A stretch of 64,000 nt of DNA from Thauera terpenica 58Eu (GTDB lineage Bacteria > Pseudomonadota > Gammaproteobacteria > Burkholderiales > Rhodocyclaceae), in contig NZ_ATJV01000081.1 in the NCBI RefSeq assembly GCF_000443165.1, positions 114,576 to 178,575 on the forward strand. The letters are read 5' to 3'. Of the stretch, positions 19,730-28,651 are shown one piece after another. The notes below the pieces were generated by a model that had not been told where the DNA came from, did no database searches, and worked only from the letters and a program-made list of their open reading frames with translations. Position 1 is the first letter of the stretch; each line of letters begins with the position of its first letter. Both the position numbers and the translations under genes were made by a program.

Positions 19730-20857
19730 ATGCGTTTTGTTCTTGCTTTACTGGTTTCACTGTTTTCCGTTCTTGCCTGGGCACAGAACGTGCCGCCCCC
19801 CGCGCTCGCCGCCAATGCCTGGGTGCTGATCGACCATGCCACCGGTCAGGTGCTGGCCGACAAGGACCCCGATGCGCGCATCGAGCCCGCGTCGCTGACC
19901 AAGCTGATGACCGCCTATCTCACCTTCTCCGCGCTCAAGGCCGGCACGCTGACGCCCGATCAGGTGGTGCCGGTGTCGACCAAGGCCTGGCGCATGGAAG
20001 GTTCGCGCATGTTCATCGAGCCCAACAAGCCGGTGACGGTCGATGAGCTGATTCGGGGCGTGATCGTGCAATCGGGCAACGACGCCTGCGTGGCGCTGGC
20101 CGAAACCATTGCCGGCAGCGAGGAGGCCTTCGCTGCGCTGATGAATCGTGAGGCGCAGCGCCTGGGCATGCGCAACACCAACTTCACCAATTCCACCGGC
20201 CTGCCCGACCCCCAGCTGTACACCAGCGCGCGTGATCTGGCCTTGCTCGCCAGCGCCGTGGTGCGGGACTTCCCCGAGTTCTACAGCCTGTATTCCCTGA
20301 AGGAGTACAGCTACAACGGCATCAAGCAGCCCAATCGCAATCGTCTGCTGTACATGGACGCCACGGTGGACGGCATGAAGACCGGCCACACCAGCACGGC
20401 GGGTTACTGCCTGGTGTCCACCGCGCAGCGCGGCCCGCGCCGGCTGATCTCGGTGGTGCTGGGTGCGGCCTCGGACACGGTGCGCGCGCAGGAGTCGCTG
20501 AAGCTGCTGAACTTCGGCTTCCAGTTCTACGACACCGTCAAGCTCTACGCCGCCGACGAAGCGCTGTCCCAGTTCCGCGTGTGGAAGGGACAGAAGAACG
20601 AAGTGGGGGTCGGTTTCACCAGCGACTTCCTGCTCTCGCTGCAAACAGATGACGTACAGAAGGTGCAGGTCACCCTCGAGAGCCGCCAGCCGCTGATTGC
20701 GCCGCTGGAGAAAGGTCAGGAGGTCGGCACCCTGAAGCTCAGCGTTGCCGACAAGCCGATCGGCGACTATCCGGTGGTCGCGCTTGAGGACGTGCCGGTG
20801 GCGGGCTTCTTCGGCCGCCTGTGGGACGCGATCGTGTTGTTTTTCAAGAATCTCTGA
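19730..20857 (+). CDS. dacC: D-alanyl-D-alanine carboxypeptidase (PBP5/6 class)
   Basis: Low-molecular-weight penicillin-binding protein that removes the terminal D-Ala from stem peptides and so limits cross-linking. It has 375 residues. A Sec signal peptide is cleaved after Ala18 (VLAWA-QN). Active-site motifs are Ser55-Lys58 (PASLTKLM), SGN at 115-117 and KTG at 217-219. The beta-rich C-terminal domain (about 280-355) is followed by an amphipathic helix at the extreme end (FFGRLWDAIVLFFKNL) that anchors the protein to the outer face of the inner membrane. The gene carries its own consensus promoter. It may be named dacA elsewhere; paralogue choice is uncertain. Confidence 0.96.
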   Translation: MRFVLALLVSLFSVLAWAQNVPPPALAANAWVLIDHATGQVLADKDPDARIEPASLTKLMTAYLTFSALKAGTLTPDQVVPVSTKAWRMEGSRMFIEPNKPVTVDELIRGVIVQSGNDACVALAETIAGSEEAFAALMNREAQRLGMRNTNFTNSTGLPDPQLYTSARDLALLASAVVRDFPEFYSLYSLKEYSYNGIKQPNRNRLLYMDATVDGMKTGHTSTAGYCLVSTAQRGPRRLISVVLGAASDTVRAQESLKLLNFGFQFYDTVKLYAADEALSQFRVWKGQKNEVGVGFTSDFLLSLQTDDVQKVQVTLESRQPLIAPLEKGQEVGTLKLSVADKPIGDYPVVALEDVPVAGFFGRLWDAIVLFFKNL

Positions 20858-20883
20858 GCCGAGCGCAAGCAGCAGGACTGATC

Positions 20884-21168
20884 ATGACCGAACCCAGCGA
20901 TACGCAGCCGCGCCAGACCTTGATCGAATATCCCTGTGATTTCCCGATCAAGGTCATGGGTGCGCGGGTGGATGGCTTTGCACAGGCGGTGATCGAGGTG
21001 GTGCAGCGTCATGCGCCCGACTACGACCCCACCGGCGTCGAGATGCGACCCTCGAGCAAGGGCAACTACCTGGCGCTGACCTGCACTTTCCATGCGGTCT
21101 CCCAGCTCCAGGTGGATGCGCTCTACCGTGAGCTGACTTCGCATCCCATGGTCAAGGTGGTGCTGTGA
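20884..21168 (+). CDS. DUF493 (YbeD-like) protein
   Basis: Small protein of 94 residues of the DUF493/YbeD family, an ACT-like fold often encoded between dacA-type and lipB genes, as here. No function is established. Family features are DFPIKVMG, a central [10 protein letters not shown] and the C-terminal HPMVKVVL. The ATG at 20884 is used because the frame further upstream overlaps the end of dacC. Its TGA stop lies within the GTG start region of lipB (GTGA overlap), indicating coupling to lipB. Confidence 0.93.
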   Translation: MTEPSDTQPRQTLIEYPCDFPIKVMGARVDGFAQAVIEVVQRHAPDYDPTGVEMRPSSKGNYLALTCTFHAVSQLQVDALYRELTSHPMVKVVL

Positions 21169-21836
21169 TCATCAAGCGTCTGGGTGTGGTGGACTACGCG
21201 CCGGCGCTCGAGGCCATGCGTGCCTACACTGCCGGGCGTGGCGCCGACAGCGAAGATCAGATCTGGCTGCTGCAACACCCGCCGGTGTACACCCTCGGCC
21301 AGGCGGGCAAGCCGGAGCACTTGTTGCACAATCCCACCGCCATCCCGTTGGTGCACATCGACCGTGGCGGACAGATCACCTATCACGGCCCCGGCCAGCT
21401 CATCGCCTACCTCCTCATCGACCTCGCGCGCCGCCGTCTCAAGGTGCGCGAGCTGGTGCAGCTGATGGAACAGGCCATCATCGACACGCTTGGCCACTAT
21501 GGCCTTGTTGCCGAGCGCAAGAACGGCGCCCCGGGTGTGTACATCGATGAGGCCAAGATCGCCGCACTCGGCCTGCGGGTGAAGAACGGCTGCAGCTACC
21601 ACGGCCTGGCGATCAACGTCGATGTCGATCTGGCGCCTTTCAGCGGCATCAACCCCTGTGGCTACGAGGGCCTGAAGACGATCCGCATGCGCGATTTCGG
21701 CGTCAGCGCGAGCGTGGAGCAGGTGGGCGAATGCCTGCTGGCTCAGCTCGAGCGCCTGCTGCCGGCGCTCGATGTCGCCCCCGCTGCCCAGCATCAGGGC
21801 GTGCCTGCAGCGCAAGCCCTGTTTCCCAGCCCATAA
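21165..21836 (+). CDS. lipB: Octanoyl-[ACP]:protein N-octanoyltransferase
   Basis: Transfers octanoate from acyl-carrier protein to the lipoyl domains of 2-oxoacid dehydrogenases and GcvH, the first step of endogenous lipoate synthesis. It has 223 residues. The catalytic pair is present: Lys131 ([17 protein letters not shown]) and Cys165 (GINPCGY). The [14 protein letters not shown] motif is at about 74-87. The start is GTG at 21165, overlapping the DUF493 stop. lipA, the next enzyme, follows 81 bp downstream. A 20-residue Ala-rich tail follows the catalytic domain. Confidence 0.97.
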   Translation: MIIKRLGVVDYAPALEAMRAYTAGRGADSEDQIWLLQHPPVYTLGQAGKPEHLLHNPTAIPLVHIDRGGQITYHGPGQLIAYLLIDLARRRLKVRELVQLMEQAIIDTLGHYGLVAERKNGAPGVYIDEAKIAALGLRVKNGCSYHGLAINVDVDLAPFSGINPCGYEGLKTIRMRDFGVSASVEQVGECLLAQLERLLPALDVAPAAQHQGVPAAQALFPSP

Positions 21837-21917
21837 TTGCGCACGACGCTTGCAGCACACAGATCAGAACGACGTCACCCACCCCCGCACACCCGAACTT
21901 CAGCGAGAACAGCGACC

Positions 21918-22865
21918 ATGGACACCCCAGCCCGCAAGCAGCGTGGCGCCGAAAAGACCGCGCGCATCCCGATCAAGATCGTCCCCGCCGAACGCCTGCC
22001 CAAGCCCGAGTGGATTCGCATCAAGCTGGGCGCGGGGCCGGAGGCGGAACGCTTCAACGAGATCAAGGCCACCCTGCGCGAGCACAAGCTGCATACCGTG
22101 TGCGAGGAGGCCTCCTGCCCGAACATTCATGAGTGCTTCGGCAAGGGCACGGCCACCTTCATGATCATGGGCGACATCTGCACCCGGCGCTGCCCGTTCT
22201 GCGACGTCGGCCACGGCCGCCCCGACCCCCTGAATGCCGACGAGCCGCGTGACCTGGCGAAGACCATCGCCGCCATGCGCCTGAACTACGTCGTCATCAC
22301 CTCGGTGGACCGCGATGATCTGCGCGATGGCGGAGCGCAGCACTTCGTCGAGTGCATCCGCGAAACCCGCGCCGCCTCGCCGCAGACCACGATCGAGGTG
22401 CTGGTGCCCGATTTTCGCGGCCGCATGGAGATTGCGCTCGACATCTTCGACCAGGCGCCGCCCGATGTCATGAACCACAACCTCGAGACCGTGCCGCGGC
22501 TGTATCGCCAGGCCAGGCCGGGTTCGGACTACGCCTTCTCGCTCGAGCTGCTCAAGCAGTTCAAGGCCCGTCACCCCGAGGTGCTGACCAAGTCAGGCCT
22601 GATGGTGGGCCTGGGCGAGACCGATGAGGAAATTCTCGAGATGCTGCGCGACCTGCGCGCCCACAACGTGGACATGCTCACCATCGGCCAGTATCTGCAG
22701 CCTTCCGGCGGCCATCTGCCGGTGCTGCGCTACCCGCATCCGGATGTGTTCAAGATGTACGAGACCGAAGCGCTGAAGCTGGGTTTCCGCAATGCCGCCT
22801 GCGGACCGATGGTGCGATCGAGCTACTGGGCAGATCAGCAGGCGCTGGGCGCGGGCGTGACCTGA
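21918..22865 (+). CDS. lipA: Lipoyl synthase
   Basis: Radical-SAM enzyme that inserts two sulfur atoms into the octanoyl group attached by LipB. Both iron-sulfur clusters are encoded: the auxiliary cluster [12 protein letters not shown] (Cys62, 67, 73) and the radical-SAM cluster CTRRCPFC (Cys88, 92, 95). The C-terminal RSSY (serine ligand of the auxiliary cluster) is present. The start at 21918 gives the usual basic N-terminal extension before LPKPEWIR and a 315-residue product. The GC-rich hairpin at 22880-22901 closes the gene. Confidence 0.99.
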   Translation: MDTPARKQRGAEKTARIPIKIVPAERLPKPEWIRIKLGAGPEAERFNEIKATLREHKLHTVCEEASCPNIHECFGKGTATFMIMGDICTRRCPFCDVGHGRPDPLNADEPRDLAKTIAAMRLNYVVITSVDRDDLRDGGAQHFVECIRETRAASPQTTIEVLVPDFRGRMEIALDIFDQAPPDVMNHNLETVPRLYRQARPGSDYAFSLELLKQFKARHPEVLTKSGLMVGLGETDEEILEMLRDLRAHNVDMLTIGQYLQPSGGHLPVLRYPHPDVFKMYETEALKLGFRNAACGPMVRSSYWADQQALGAGVT

Positions 22866-22879
22866 GTTCGTCCCTCTGA

Positions 22880-22901
22880 GCCCGGGCATCTTCGCCCGGG
22901 C
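22880..22901. terminator. Hairpin between convergent lipA and pentapeptide gene
   Basis: GCCCGGGC, loop ATCTTC, GCCCGGGC forms a perfect 8-bp stem in the 37-bp gap between the two convergent stops. There is no T-run, so it may act as a 3'-end stabiliser or a weak bidirectional terminator. Confidence 0.55.
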
Positions 22902-22902
22902 A

Positions 22903-23529
22903 TCAGGGGCAGCCGATGCAGCCTTCGGTCTGGGTGTTGAGGAAGATGGCCTGATCAAGGTTGGCGCCGCTCAGATCGGCGTCGATCAGTACGGCGCGCG
23001 TCAGGATGGCGCCTTTCAGGTTGGCGCCGACCAGCGAGGCGCCCTTGAGCTTGGCTGCGCGCAGGTTGGCGCGCTGCAGATCCGCTCCGTCCAGTCTGGC
23101 GCCTTCCAGGCGCGCGTTGGTGAGGTCTGCGTTCGCCAGCTTGGCGCCGCTCAGATCGGCCTGGTGCAGATCGGCGTTCTGCAGCACGGCGTTGCGCAGA
23201 TCCGCGCCCATCAACTTGGCGCCGGTGAGTCGCGCGCTGCGCAGGTTGATGCGGAACATGGAGGCGTTGGCGAAGTTGGTGCCGACCAGCTCGCAACTGG
23301 AAAAGTTGGCCTCGTTCAAGGTCGCGCCGCTCAGATCGGCTCCTGACAGATCGGAGCGGGTGAACTGGGAGTTCGACAGATTGACGCCGGCGAGCTGCGC
23401 GCCATTCAGGTTGGCATTGGTGCACAGCGTGCCGCGACGGATGTCGCAACCCCCGACGCTGCCGGCGCGCTGAGCATGGGCGAGGGAGGAAAGACTCAGC
23501 AGCACGGCGAGCACGATCTTGATCTTCAT
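22903..23529 (-). CDS. Exported pentapeptide-repeat protein
   Basis: Protein of 208 residues with a clear Sec signal peptide (MKIKIVLAVLLSLSSLAHA, cleavage after Ala19). Almost the whole mature chain is then pentapeptide repeats of the A(D/N)LXX type (about 38-195; for example ADLSG, ANLNG, AKLMG, ANLRA). Such repeats fold into a right-handed four-sided beta-helix. Function is unknown: cytoplasmic members of the family mimic DNA (Qnr), but this one is directed to the periplasm. Cysteines near both ends of the mature chain (GGCDI, NFSSCE and the C-terminal EGCIGCP) could form cap disulfides. It is convergent with lipA; upstream, the rep leader is divergent. Confidence 0.9.
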   Translation of the reverse strand: MKIKIVLAVLLSLSSLAHAQRAGSVGGCDIRRGTLCTNANLNGAQLAGVNLSNSQFTRSDLSGADLSGATLNEANFSSCELVGTNFANASMFRINLRSARLTGAKLMGADLRNAVLQNADLHQADLSGAKLANADLTNARLEGARLDGADLQRANLRAAKLKGASLVGANLKGAILTRAVLIDADLSGANLDQAIFLNTQTEGCIGCP

Positions 23530-23698
23530 GGGGTTTTTCCGGTGTTGACGGGAGGCTGGCCTGGCGGGAGCTGGGGTCGGGGTCAGGCGCAGGGATTGTG
23601 CGTGAGGGTCTGCGCCTTGTCACCTGGTGGCACAGCCGCCATGCAGGCCGTGTGACCCGCGCATGCTGCAAAGGTGCCGGGTGCGGGCTGCGATCGGC

Positions 23699-23740
23699 TA
23701 GAATCAAAGTCCGCCACCCGTCCGGGTGGCTTTGTTTTTG
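23699..23740 (+). promoter_or_regulatory. rep promoter -10 and 5' stem-loop leader
   Basis: A TAGAAT -10 hexamer at 23699-23704 has no convincing -35. Transcription from it should begin near 23711, directly at a 7-bp stem (GCCACCC / GGGTGGC, 23713-23719 and 23724-23730) with a 4-base loop, followed by TTTGTTTTTG. The hairpin plus U-rich tail looks like an intrinsic terminator, yet it stands 14 bp before the rep ATG. It may be an attenuator, a 5' stabilising hairpin, or the end of an upstream transcript. Confidence 0.55.
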
Positions 23741-23753
23741 TGTGTCCACATCG

Positions 23754-25748
23754 ATGTCTGCCCTCCTCAACGCGCCCCAGCGCGAAGCCATCCGCTATCT
23801 TGACGGCCCCTGCCTGGTGCTGGCGGGGGCCGGCAGCGGCAAGACGCGGGTGATCACGCACAAGATCGCACACCTCATCAACGAATGCGGGCTCAGCCCC
23901 AACAACATCGCCGCCATCACCTTCACCAACAAGGCAGCGAAGGAAATGCAGGAACGCGTCGCCCACATCATGGGCGGGCGCACGCCCGGCGGCCTGACGC
24001 TGTGCACCTTCCATGCCCTGGGCGTGCGCATCATCCGCCAGGAAGCTGCGCATTGCGGGCTCAAGCCGCAGTTCTCCATCCTCGACGCCTCGGACACGGT
24101 GCAGATCGTCTCCGACGTCGCCGGCGAAAGCGACAAGGGCATCGCCAAGCAGATGCAGTGGCAGATCTCGTCGTGGAAGAACGCAATGATCAGCCCCGAC
24201 GAGGCGGCGCAACTCGCCGACAACGAGATCGCCTCGGTCGCCGCCCAGCTCTACAGGGAATACGAACGCACCCTGCGCGCCTACCAGGCGGTGGATTTCG
24301 ACGACCTGATCTCGCTGCCGGTGCGCCTGTTCGAGGAACACCCCGAGGTGCGAGAGCGCTGGCAGAACCGCCTGCGTTATCTGCTGGTGGATGAATATCA
24401 GGACACCAATCGCGCCCAGTATCGGCTGCTCAAGCTGCTCTCTGGCGTGCGCGGCGCGTTCACCGCGGTGGGCGACGACGATCAGGCGATCTATGCCTGG
24501 CGCGGCGCCGATGTCGAGAACCTGAAGCTGCTGCAGCAGGACTACCCCAAGCTGAAGGTGATCAAGCTCGAGCAGAATTACCGCTCCTCGCGTCGCATCC
24601 TCACCGCGGCCAACACCGTCATCGCCAACAACGCCAAGCTCTTCGACAAGCGCCTGTGGTCGGAACACGGCACGGGTGATCAGGTGGTCGTCACCAACTG
24701 CCGCGACGCCGAGCACGAAGCCGAATGGGTGGCGACCAAGATCGCCGCCCACAAGTTCGAGCACCGCACGCGCTTCAAGGACTACGCCATCCTCTATCGC
24801 GGCAACCACCAGGCGCGCATCATCGAGCAGCAACTGCGCAACAATCGCATCCCCTACGTCATGTCGGGCGGGCAGAGCTTCTTCGACAAGGCCGAGATCC
24901 GCGACCTCATCGCCTACCTGCGCCTGTTGGTCAACGAGGACGACGATCTCGCCTTCATCCGCGCCATCACCACCCCGCGCCGCGGCATCGGCGCTGGCAC
25001 GCTCGAAGCCCTCGGCGCCTACGCCGGCAAGCGCCACATCGGGCTGTTCGCCGCGGTCTTCGAAGAAGGCCTGACCCAGCACCTCAACGCCAAGCAGCTG
25101 CAGGGCGTGCAGGAGTTTTCCGGCTTCATCAACCGCCTGCAGTACCGCGCGCCGCGCGAACCCGCCGCGCAGCTGCTGGAAGACCTGCTGGGCGCGATCC
25201 AGTACGAGGCCTGGTTGTTCGAGCACTGCGGCACGCGCGAAGCGGAGTCGAAGTGGAACAACGTGCGCGACTTCGTCGGCTGGCTGGGCAAGAAGGGCAC
25301 GGAAGAGGGCAAGAATCTGCTCGATCTGACGCAGACCATCGCGCTGATAAGCATGCTCGACAAGGAAGACCCCGATTTCGACGGCGTGCAGATGGCGACC
25401 CTGCACGCCTCAAAGGGCTTGGAGTTTCCGCACGTCTTCCTGGTCGGGGTCGAAGAAGGCTTGTTGCCGCATCAGAGCAGCATCGACGAGGACAAGATCG
25501 AGGAAGAGCGCCGCCTGATGTATGTCGGCATCACCCGCGCCCAGCGCAGCCTCAACATCACCTGGTGCGAACGGCGCAAGTCCGGGCGCGAATTCCGCGC
25601 CTGTGAGCCCAGTCGCTTCATCGCCGAGATGGGCGAAGACATCAGGACCAACGATCGCAAGACCGCGGTGCCGGTGTCCAGGGAAGAGGGCAAGGCGCGC
25701 GTCGCCAACCTGATGGCGATGTTCGAGACCCGGGGCAAGGACAGCTGA
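23754..25748 (+). CDS. rep: Rep family ATP-dependent DNA helicase
   Basis: Superfamily 1A 3'-to-5' DNA helicase (UvrD/Rep) that clears proteins from DNA ahead of the replisome and helps restart forks. It has 664 residues. Motif I is AGAGSGKT (24-31), motif Ia AAITFTNKAAKEM, motif II DEYQDTN, motif III GDDDQAIYAWRGA, motif IV QNYRSS, and motif VI VGITRAQ near 600. The length and the absence of a long C-terminal tail favour Rep over UvrD or PcrA. The ATG at 23754 gives the canonical start (MSALLNAPQREAI); no Shine-Dalgarno is visible upstream, only the U-rich end of a hairpin. It is convergent with the cytochrome c gene. Confidence 0.95.
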   Translation: MSALLNAPQREAIRYLDGPCLVLAGAGSGKTRVITHKIAHLINECGLSPNNIAAITFTNKAAKEMQERVAHIMGGRTPGGLTLCTFHALGVRIIRQEAAHCGLKPQFSILDASDTVQIVSDVAGESDKGIAKQMQWQISSWKNAMISPDEAAQLADNEIASVAAQLYREYERTLRAYQAVDFDDLISLPVRLFEEHPEVRERWQNRLRYLLVDEYQDTNRAQYRLLKLLSGVRGAFTAVGDDDQAIYAWRGADVENLKLLQQDYPKLKVIKLEQNYRSSRRILTAANTVIANNAKLFDKRLWSEHGTGDQVVVTNCRDAEHEAEWVATKIAAHKFEHRTRFKDYAILYRGNHQARIIEQQLRNNRIPYVMSGGQSFFDKAEIRDLIAYLRLLVNEDDDLAFIRAITTPRRGIGAGTLEALGAYAGKRHIGLFAAVFEEGLTQHLNAKQLQGVQEFSGFINRLQYRAPREPAAQLLEDLLGAIQYEAWLFEHCGTREAESKWNNVRDFVGWLGKKGTEEGKNLLDLTQTIALISMLDKEDPDFDGVQMATLHASKGLEFPHVFLVGVEEGLLPHQSSIDEDKIEEERRLMYVGITRAQRSLNITWCERRKSGREFRACEPSRFIAEMGEDIRTNDRKTAVPVSREEGKARVANLMAMFETRGKDS

Positions 25749-25780
25749 GCGCTGCGCCAAGGGCAAGGCAAACGCAAAAA

Positions 25781-25830
25781 GCAGCCGAAGCTGCCTTTGC
25801 TTTGCCTTGCTTTGCCTTGCTTTGCCCTGC
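25781..25830. repeat. Terminator-like hairpin plus 10-bp tandem repeats after rep
   Basis: GCAGC-CGAA-GCTGC (25781-25794) is followed by three copies of a 10-bp unit TTTGCCTTGC (25801-25810, 25811-25820, and 25821-25830 with one mismatch). The repeat arm is partly complementary to GGCAAGGCAAACGC just upstream of the hairpin, so a longer imperfect hairpin can form. It lies between the convergent rep and cytochrome genes and probably ends both transcripts. Confidence 0.75.
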
Positions 25831-25835
25831 CGGGC

Positions 25836-26279
25836 TTAGTCTTCGATCGGCGGCTCGGTGAATTTGGCACCGGCGAGGTTGGCCAGATGCGCGACCGCAC
25901 GCTTCACCTCGGTGTCGGTCAGGTCGCCGCCGCCGCCGCGCGGGGGCATCAGGTTCTTGCCGGCGATCGCTGACGCCGTCAAGCCATCGAAGCCCAGGGC
26001 CAGACGAGGTGCCCAGGCAGCCGCATCACCGGTTTTGGGGGCGCCAACCAGACCGGCGTCGTGGCAGGACGCGCACAGCGCCGTGTAGATCTCAGTGCCG
26101 GTACGTTTGCCCGGGGTGACCTTGACGGTCTGCACCACCAATCGCGCAACGGGCTGAATCAGGGTGGCAGTCAGTTCGGGGTCGACTGAACTCTGCTTGC
26201 CACAGCCAGCCAGCGCTGCGGCTGCAAGCATGGCGACGACAGGCATTGCGAAGCGGGTGAGAGCGCGTTGGTTCGACAT
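25836..26279 (-). CDS. Cytochrome c5-like lipoprotein
   Basis: Single-haem c-type cytochrome of 147 residues. A lipoprotein signal with lipobox LAGC gives lipidated Cys26, so the protein is tethered to a membrane facing the periplasm. The haem motif CASCH is at 69-73, and Met111 in NLMPPRGG is the likely distal ligand. The surrounding sequence (GTEIYTALCASCHDAGLVGAPKTGD) matches the cytochrome c5 family. A role as electron carrier to terminal or nitrogen-oxide reductases is inferred from the family. It is a stand-alone gene, leftward, between rep and the tRNA. Confidence 0.93.
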   Translation of the reverse strand: MSNQRALTRFAMPVVAMLAAAALAGCGKQSSVDPELTATLIQPVARLVVQTVKVTPGKRTGTEIYTALCASCHDAGLVGAPKTGDAAAWAPRLALGFDGLTASAIAGKNLMPPRGGGGDLTDTEVKRAVAHLANLAGAKFTEPPIED

Positions 26280-26383
26280 GCACGGTTCCTTTGACTTGTA
26301 TTATGGCGCAAGGCGGAAACCGCGATTATAGCCGGCAGCCAAACCGCTGTGGCAGTACAGCATGGACTTTGTGTGCACGGCGT

Positions 26384-26389
26384 TATAAG
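26384..26389 (+). promoter_or_regulatory. Candidate -10 of the tRNA-Arg gene
   Basis: TATAAG at 26384-26389 stands 41 bp before the mature tRNA and is followed by a GC-rich discriminator (CTAGCGCGC), usual for stringently controlled tRNA promoters. The best -35 (TGGACT, 15 bp upstream) is weak. Confidence 0.4.
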
Positions 26390-26430
26390 CTAGCGCGCTT
26401 CGTGTGAGCCTATCGTGCTCCACATTCCGC

Positions 26431-26507
26431 GCGCCCGTAGCTCAGCTGGATAGAGTACTGCCCTCCGAAGGCAGGGGTCACACGTTCGAATCGTGTCGGG
26501 CGCGCCA
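26431..26507 (+). tRNA. tRNA-Arg (anticodon CCG)
   Basis: A 77-nt cloverleaf with the CCA end encoded. The acceptor stem pairs GCGCCCG (26431-26437) with CGGGCGC. The D-arm carries AGCTCAGCTGGATAGAG, the anticodon arm is CTGCC-CTCCGAA-GGCAG with anticodon CCG (reads CGG, arginine), and the T-loop is TTCGAAT. It lies just left of the restriction-modification island, a common location for acquired DNA. Confidence 0.97.
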
Positions 26508-26515
26508 AAGAATTC

Positions 26516-26554
26516 AATGGCTTGGGTCTTCGCGGACCTGGGCCATTTTGTTTT
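26516..26554 (+). terminator. Intrinsic terminator of tRNA-Arg
   Basis: AATGGC (26516-26521) pairs with GCCATT (26542-26547), extended inward by TTGGGTC with GACCTGG (with G-T wobbles) around TTCGCG, and followed by TTTGTTTTG. Confidence 0.85.
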
Positions 26555-26675
26555 GTGATCAAACCGTGACTACGCGGTGACGAAGCCGTGACCAAACCAC
26601 GGTGACCTCAGTCTGGCCCATCCGATGAATTGCCGTGGTCGTTCCTGCGAATGCGGAGGTGGTGAGGCGGTGGGC

Positions 26676-26786
26676 GTGCGTTGTGGCACGAAACTGCTCG
26701 CGCCTTGCGGCGCTCCTACGACAGATTGTGAGCTTGGGTGCGGGGCGGCGGCGTTTTTTGTGGGAGCGCCGCGAGGCGCGAGCGCG
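26676..26786. repeat. REP-pair (BIME-like) element, left copy flanking the hsd cassette
   Basis: Two inverted REP-like units, 26696-26719 (with GCGCC-TTGC-GGCGC hairpin) and 26760-26783 (GCGCC-GCGA-GGCGC), differ at about two positions once one is reverse-complemented. They are separated by about 40 bp containing CAGATTGTGAGCTTGGGTGC. The whole block reappears in the same orientation at 33057-33160. This element and the tRNA terminator occupy most of the 305-bp gene-free stretch 26508-26812. Confidence 0.85.
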
Positions 26787-26812
26787 TAAGTCCCTCTTTT
26801 TTCAGCACTGAC

Positions 26813-28651
26813 ATGAACCACCAAGCCCTCTCATCCTTCATCTGGTCAGTCGCCGATCTGCTGCGCGGCGACTACAAGCAATCCGAATACGGCAAGGTCA
26901 TCCTGCCTTTCACCGTGCTGCGCCGCCTGGACTGCGTGCTGGAGGGCAGCAAGCAGGCGGTGCTGGCGGAACTCGCCGCCAAGACTGCCGCCGGCCTCAA
27001 CCCCGACCCCTTCCTGCTGCGCAAGGCAGGGCAGAGCTTCTACAACGTCTCGGCGTTCGACCTGCGCACCGTGCTGGGCGATCAGGATCACATCAGCACC
27101 AACCTGTACGCCTACATTCAGGGCTTTTCACCTGCGGTGCGCGACATCTTCGAGCGCTTCGACTTCCTCACCCAGGTCGAGCGCCTGGGCAAAGCCGGCC
27201 TGCTCTACCTCGTCACCGAGAAGTTCGCCAACATCGACCTCCACCCCGACACCGTCGATAACGCCCGCATGGGCCTGGTGTTCGAGGAGCTGATCCGCAA
27301 GTTCGCCGAGATCTCCAACGAAACCGCCGGCGAGCACTTCACCCCGCGCGAAGTCATCCGCCTCATGGTCAACCTGCTGTTCATCGAGGACGACGATGTG
27401 CTGACGCCGGGCAATGCCGTCGTGCGCACCCTCTATGACCCGACCGCAGGGACGGGAGGCATGTTGTCGGTGGCCGGCGAGCATCTGCTGGAACACAACC
27501 CCGCGGCCCGCCTGACCCTGTTCGGGCAGGAGCTCAATGACGAGTCCTATGCCATCTGCAAGGCCGACATGCTCATCAAGGGCCAGGACGTCGGCAACAT
27601 CGTGGTCGGCAACACGCTCTCGGACGACGGCCACGGCAAGCGCAAGTTCGACTACATGCTGTCCAATCCGCCGTTTGGCGTGGAATGGAAGAAGGTCGAG
27701 AAGGAAGTGCGCAAGGAAGCCAGCGACAAGGGTTTTGATGGCCGCTTCGGCCCCGGCCTGCCGCGCGTTTCGGACGGCTCCATGCTCTTCCTGCTGCACC
27801 TCATCAGCAAGATGCGCCCGGCGGTGGATGGCGGTAGCCGCATCGGCATCGTCCTCAATGGTTCGCCGCTGTTCACCGGTGGCGCCGGCAGCGGGGAATC
27901 GGAGATCCGCCGCTACGTGCTGGAAAACGACCTGGTCGAAGCCATCATCGGCCTGCCGACCGACATGTTCTACAACACCGGCATCAGCACCTACATCTGG
28001 ATTCTGTCCAACAAGAAACCGGACGATCGCAAGGGCTGGACCCAGCTTATCGACGCCAGCAGCTTCTGGCAGAAGATGCGCAAGAGCCTGGGCAGCAAGC
28101 GCAAGGAACTGTCAGACGCGCACATCGCCGACATCACCCGCCTGTTCGGTGAGTTTGCCGAAGCCGAGCTCGCCACCGTGCTCGATGCCGCGGGCAAGGA
28201 GATTGAGCGCCAGGTGCTGCTGAGCGGGCAGACCCGTCCCGCTGTGCCGGCAGGCGGCAAGCTCAAGGTGGTGCCCATCTCGCGCGTATTTCGCAATGAG
28301 GAGTTCGGCTACACCACGCTCACCATCGAACGCCCGGCGCGCGACGCAGCCGGGCAGGTGGTGCTGGGCAGCAAGGGCAAACACAAAGGCAGGCCGCAAG
28401 CCGACAGCGCCTTGCGCGACACCGAAAACGTCCCGCTCGGCGAGGACATCCAGGCCTACTTCGAGCGCGAAGTCGTGCCCCACGCGCCGGATGCCTGGAT
28501 CGAGCATGAGAAGTCCAAGGTCGGCTATGAGATCCCCTTCAACCGGCACTTCTACGTCTTCGAGCCGCCGCGCAGCCTGCATGAGATCGACGAAGAGCTG
28601 AAGGGCGTCACCGCCAACATCATGCGCATGCTGGAGGGGCTGGCGGAATGA
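26813..28651 (+). CDS. hsdM: Type I restriction-modification system, modification (DNA adenine methyltransferase) subunit
   Basis: Adenine-N6 methyltransferase subunit that, with HsdS, protects host DNA and is required for HsdR cleavage. It has 612 residues. The N-terminal HsdM helical domain ([25 protein letters not shown]) is followed by the SAM motif [10 protein letters not shown] (from Asp209) and the catalytic NPPF (Asn285). [11 protein letters not shown] (about 180-190) is a family landmark. The C-terminal region contains a Lys-rich linker. No Shine-Dalgarno is visible before the ATG. The stop overlaps the hsdS start by 4 bp. It is the first gene of a complete hsdMSR cassette flanked by REP-pair repeats. 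Confidence 0.97.
   Translation: MNHQALSSFIWSVADLLRGDYKQSEYGKVILPFTVLRRLDCVLEGSKQAVLAELAAKTAAGLNPDPFLLRKAGQSFYNVSAFDLRTVLGDQDHISTNLYAYIQGFSPAVRDIFERFDFLTQVERLGKAGLLYLVTEKFANIDLHPDTVDNARMGLVFEELIRKFAEISNETAGEHFTPREVIRLMVNLLFIEDDDVLTPGNAVVRTLYDPTAGTGGMLSVAGEHLLEHNPAARLTLFGQELNDESYAICKADMLIKGQDVGNIVVGNTLSDDGHGKRKFDYMLSNPPFGVEWKKVEKEVRKEASDKGFDGRFGPGLPRVSDGSMLFLLHLISKMRPAVDGGSRIGIVLNGSPLFTGGAGSGESEIRRYVLENDLVEAIIGLPTDMFYNTGISTYIWILSNKKPDDRKGWTQLIDASSFWQKMRKSLGSKRKELSDAHIADITRLFGEFAEAELATVLDAAGKEIERQVLLSGQTRPAVPAGGKLKVVPISRVFRNEEFGYTTLTIERPARDAAGQVVLGSKGKHKGRPQADSALRDTENVPLGEDIQAYFEREVVPHAPDAWIEHEKSKVGYEIPFNRHFYVFEPPRSLHEIDEELKGVTANIMRMLEGLAE

Noticed and set aside
22950..23420. Repetitive DNA that could suggest a CRISPR or satellite array
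   Set aside because: The periodicity is 15 bp and codes for pentapeptide repeats in one frame; there are no spacers.
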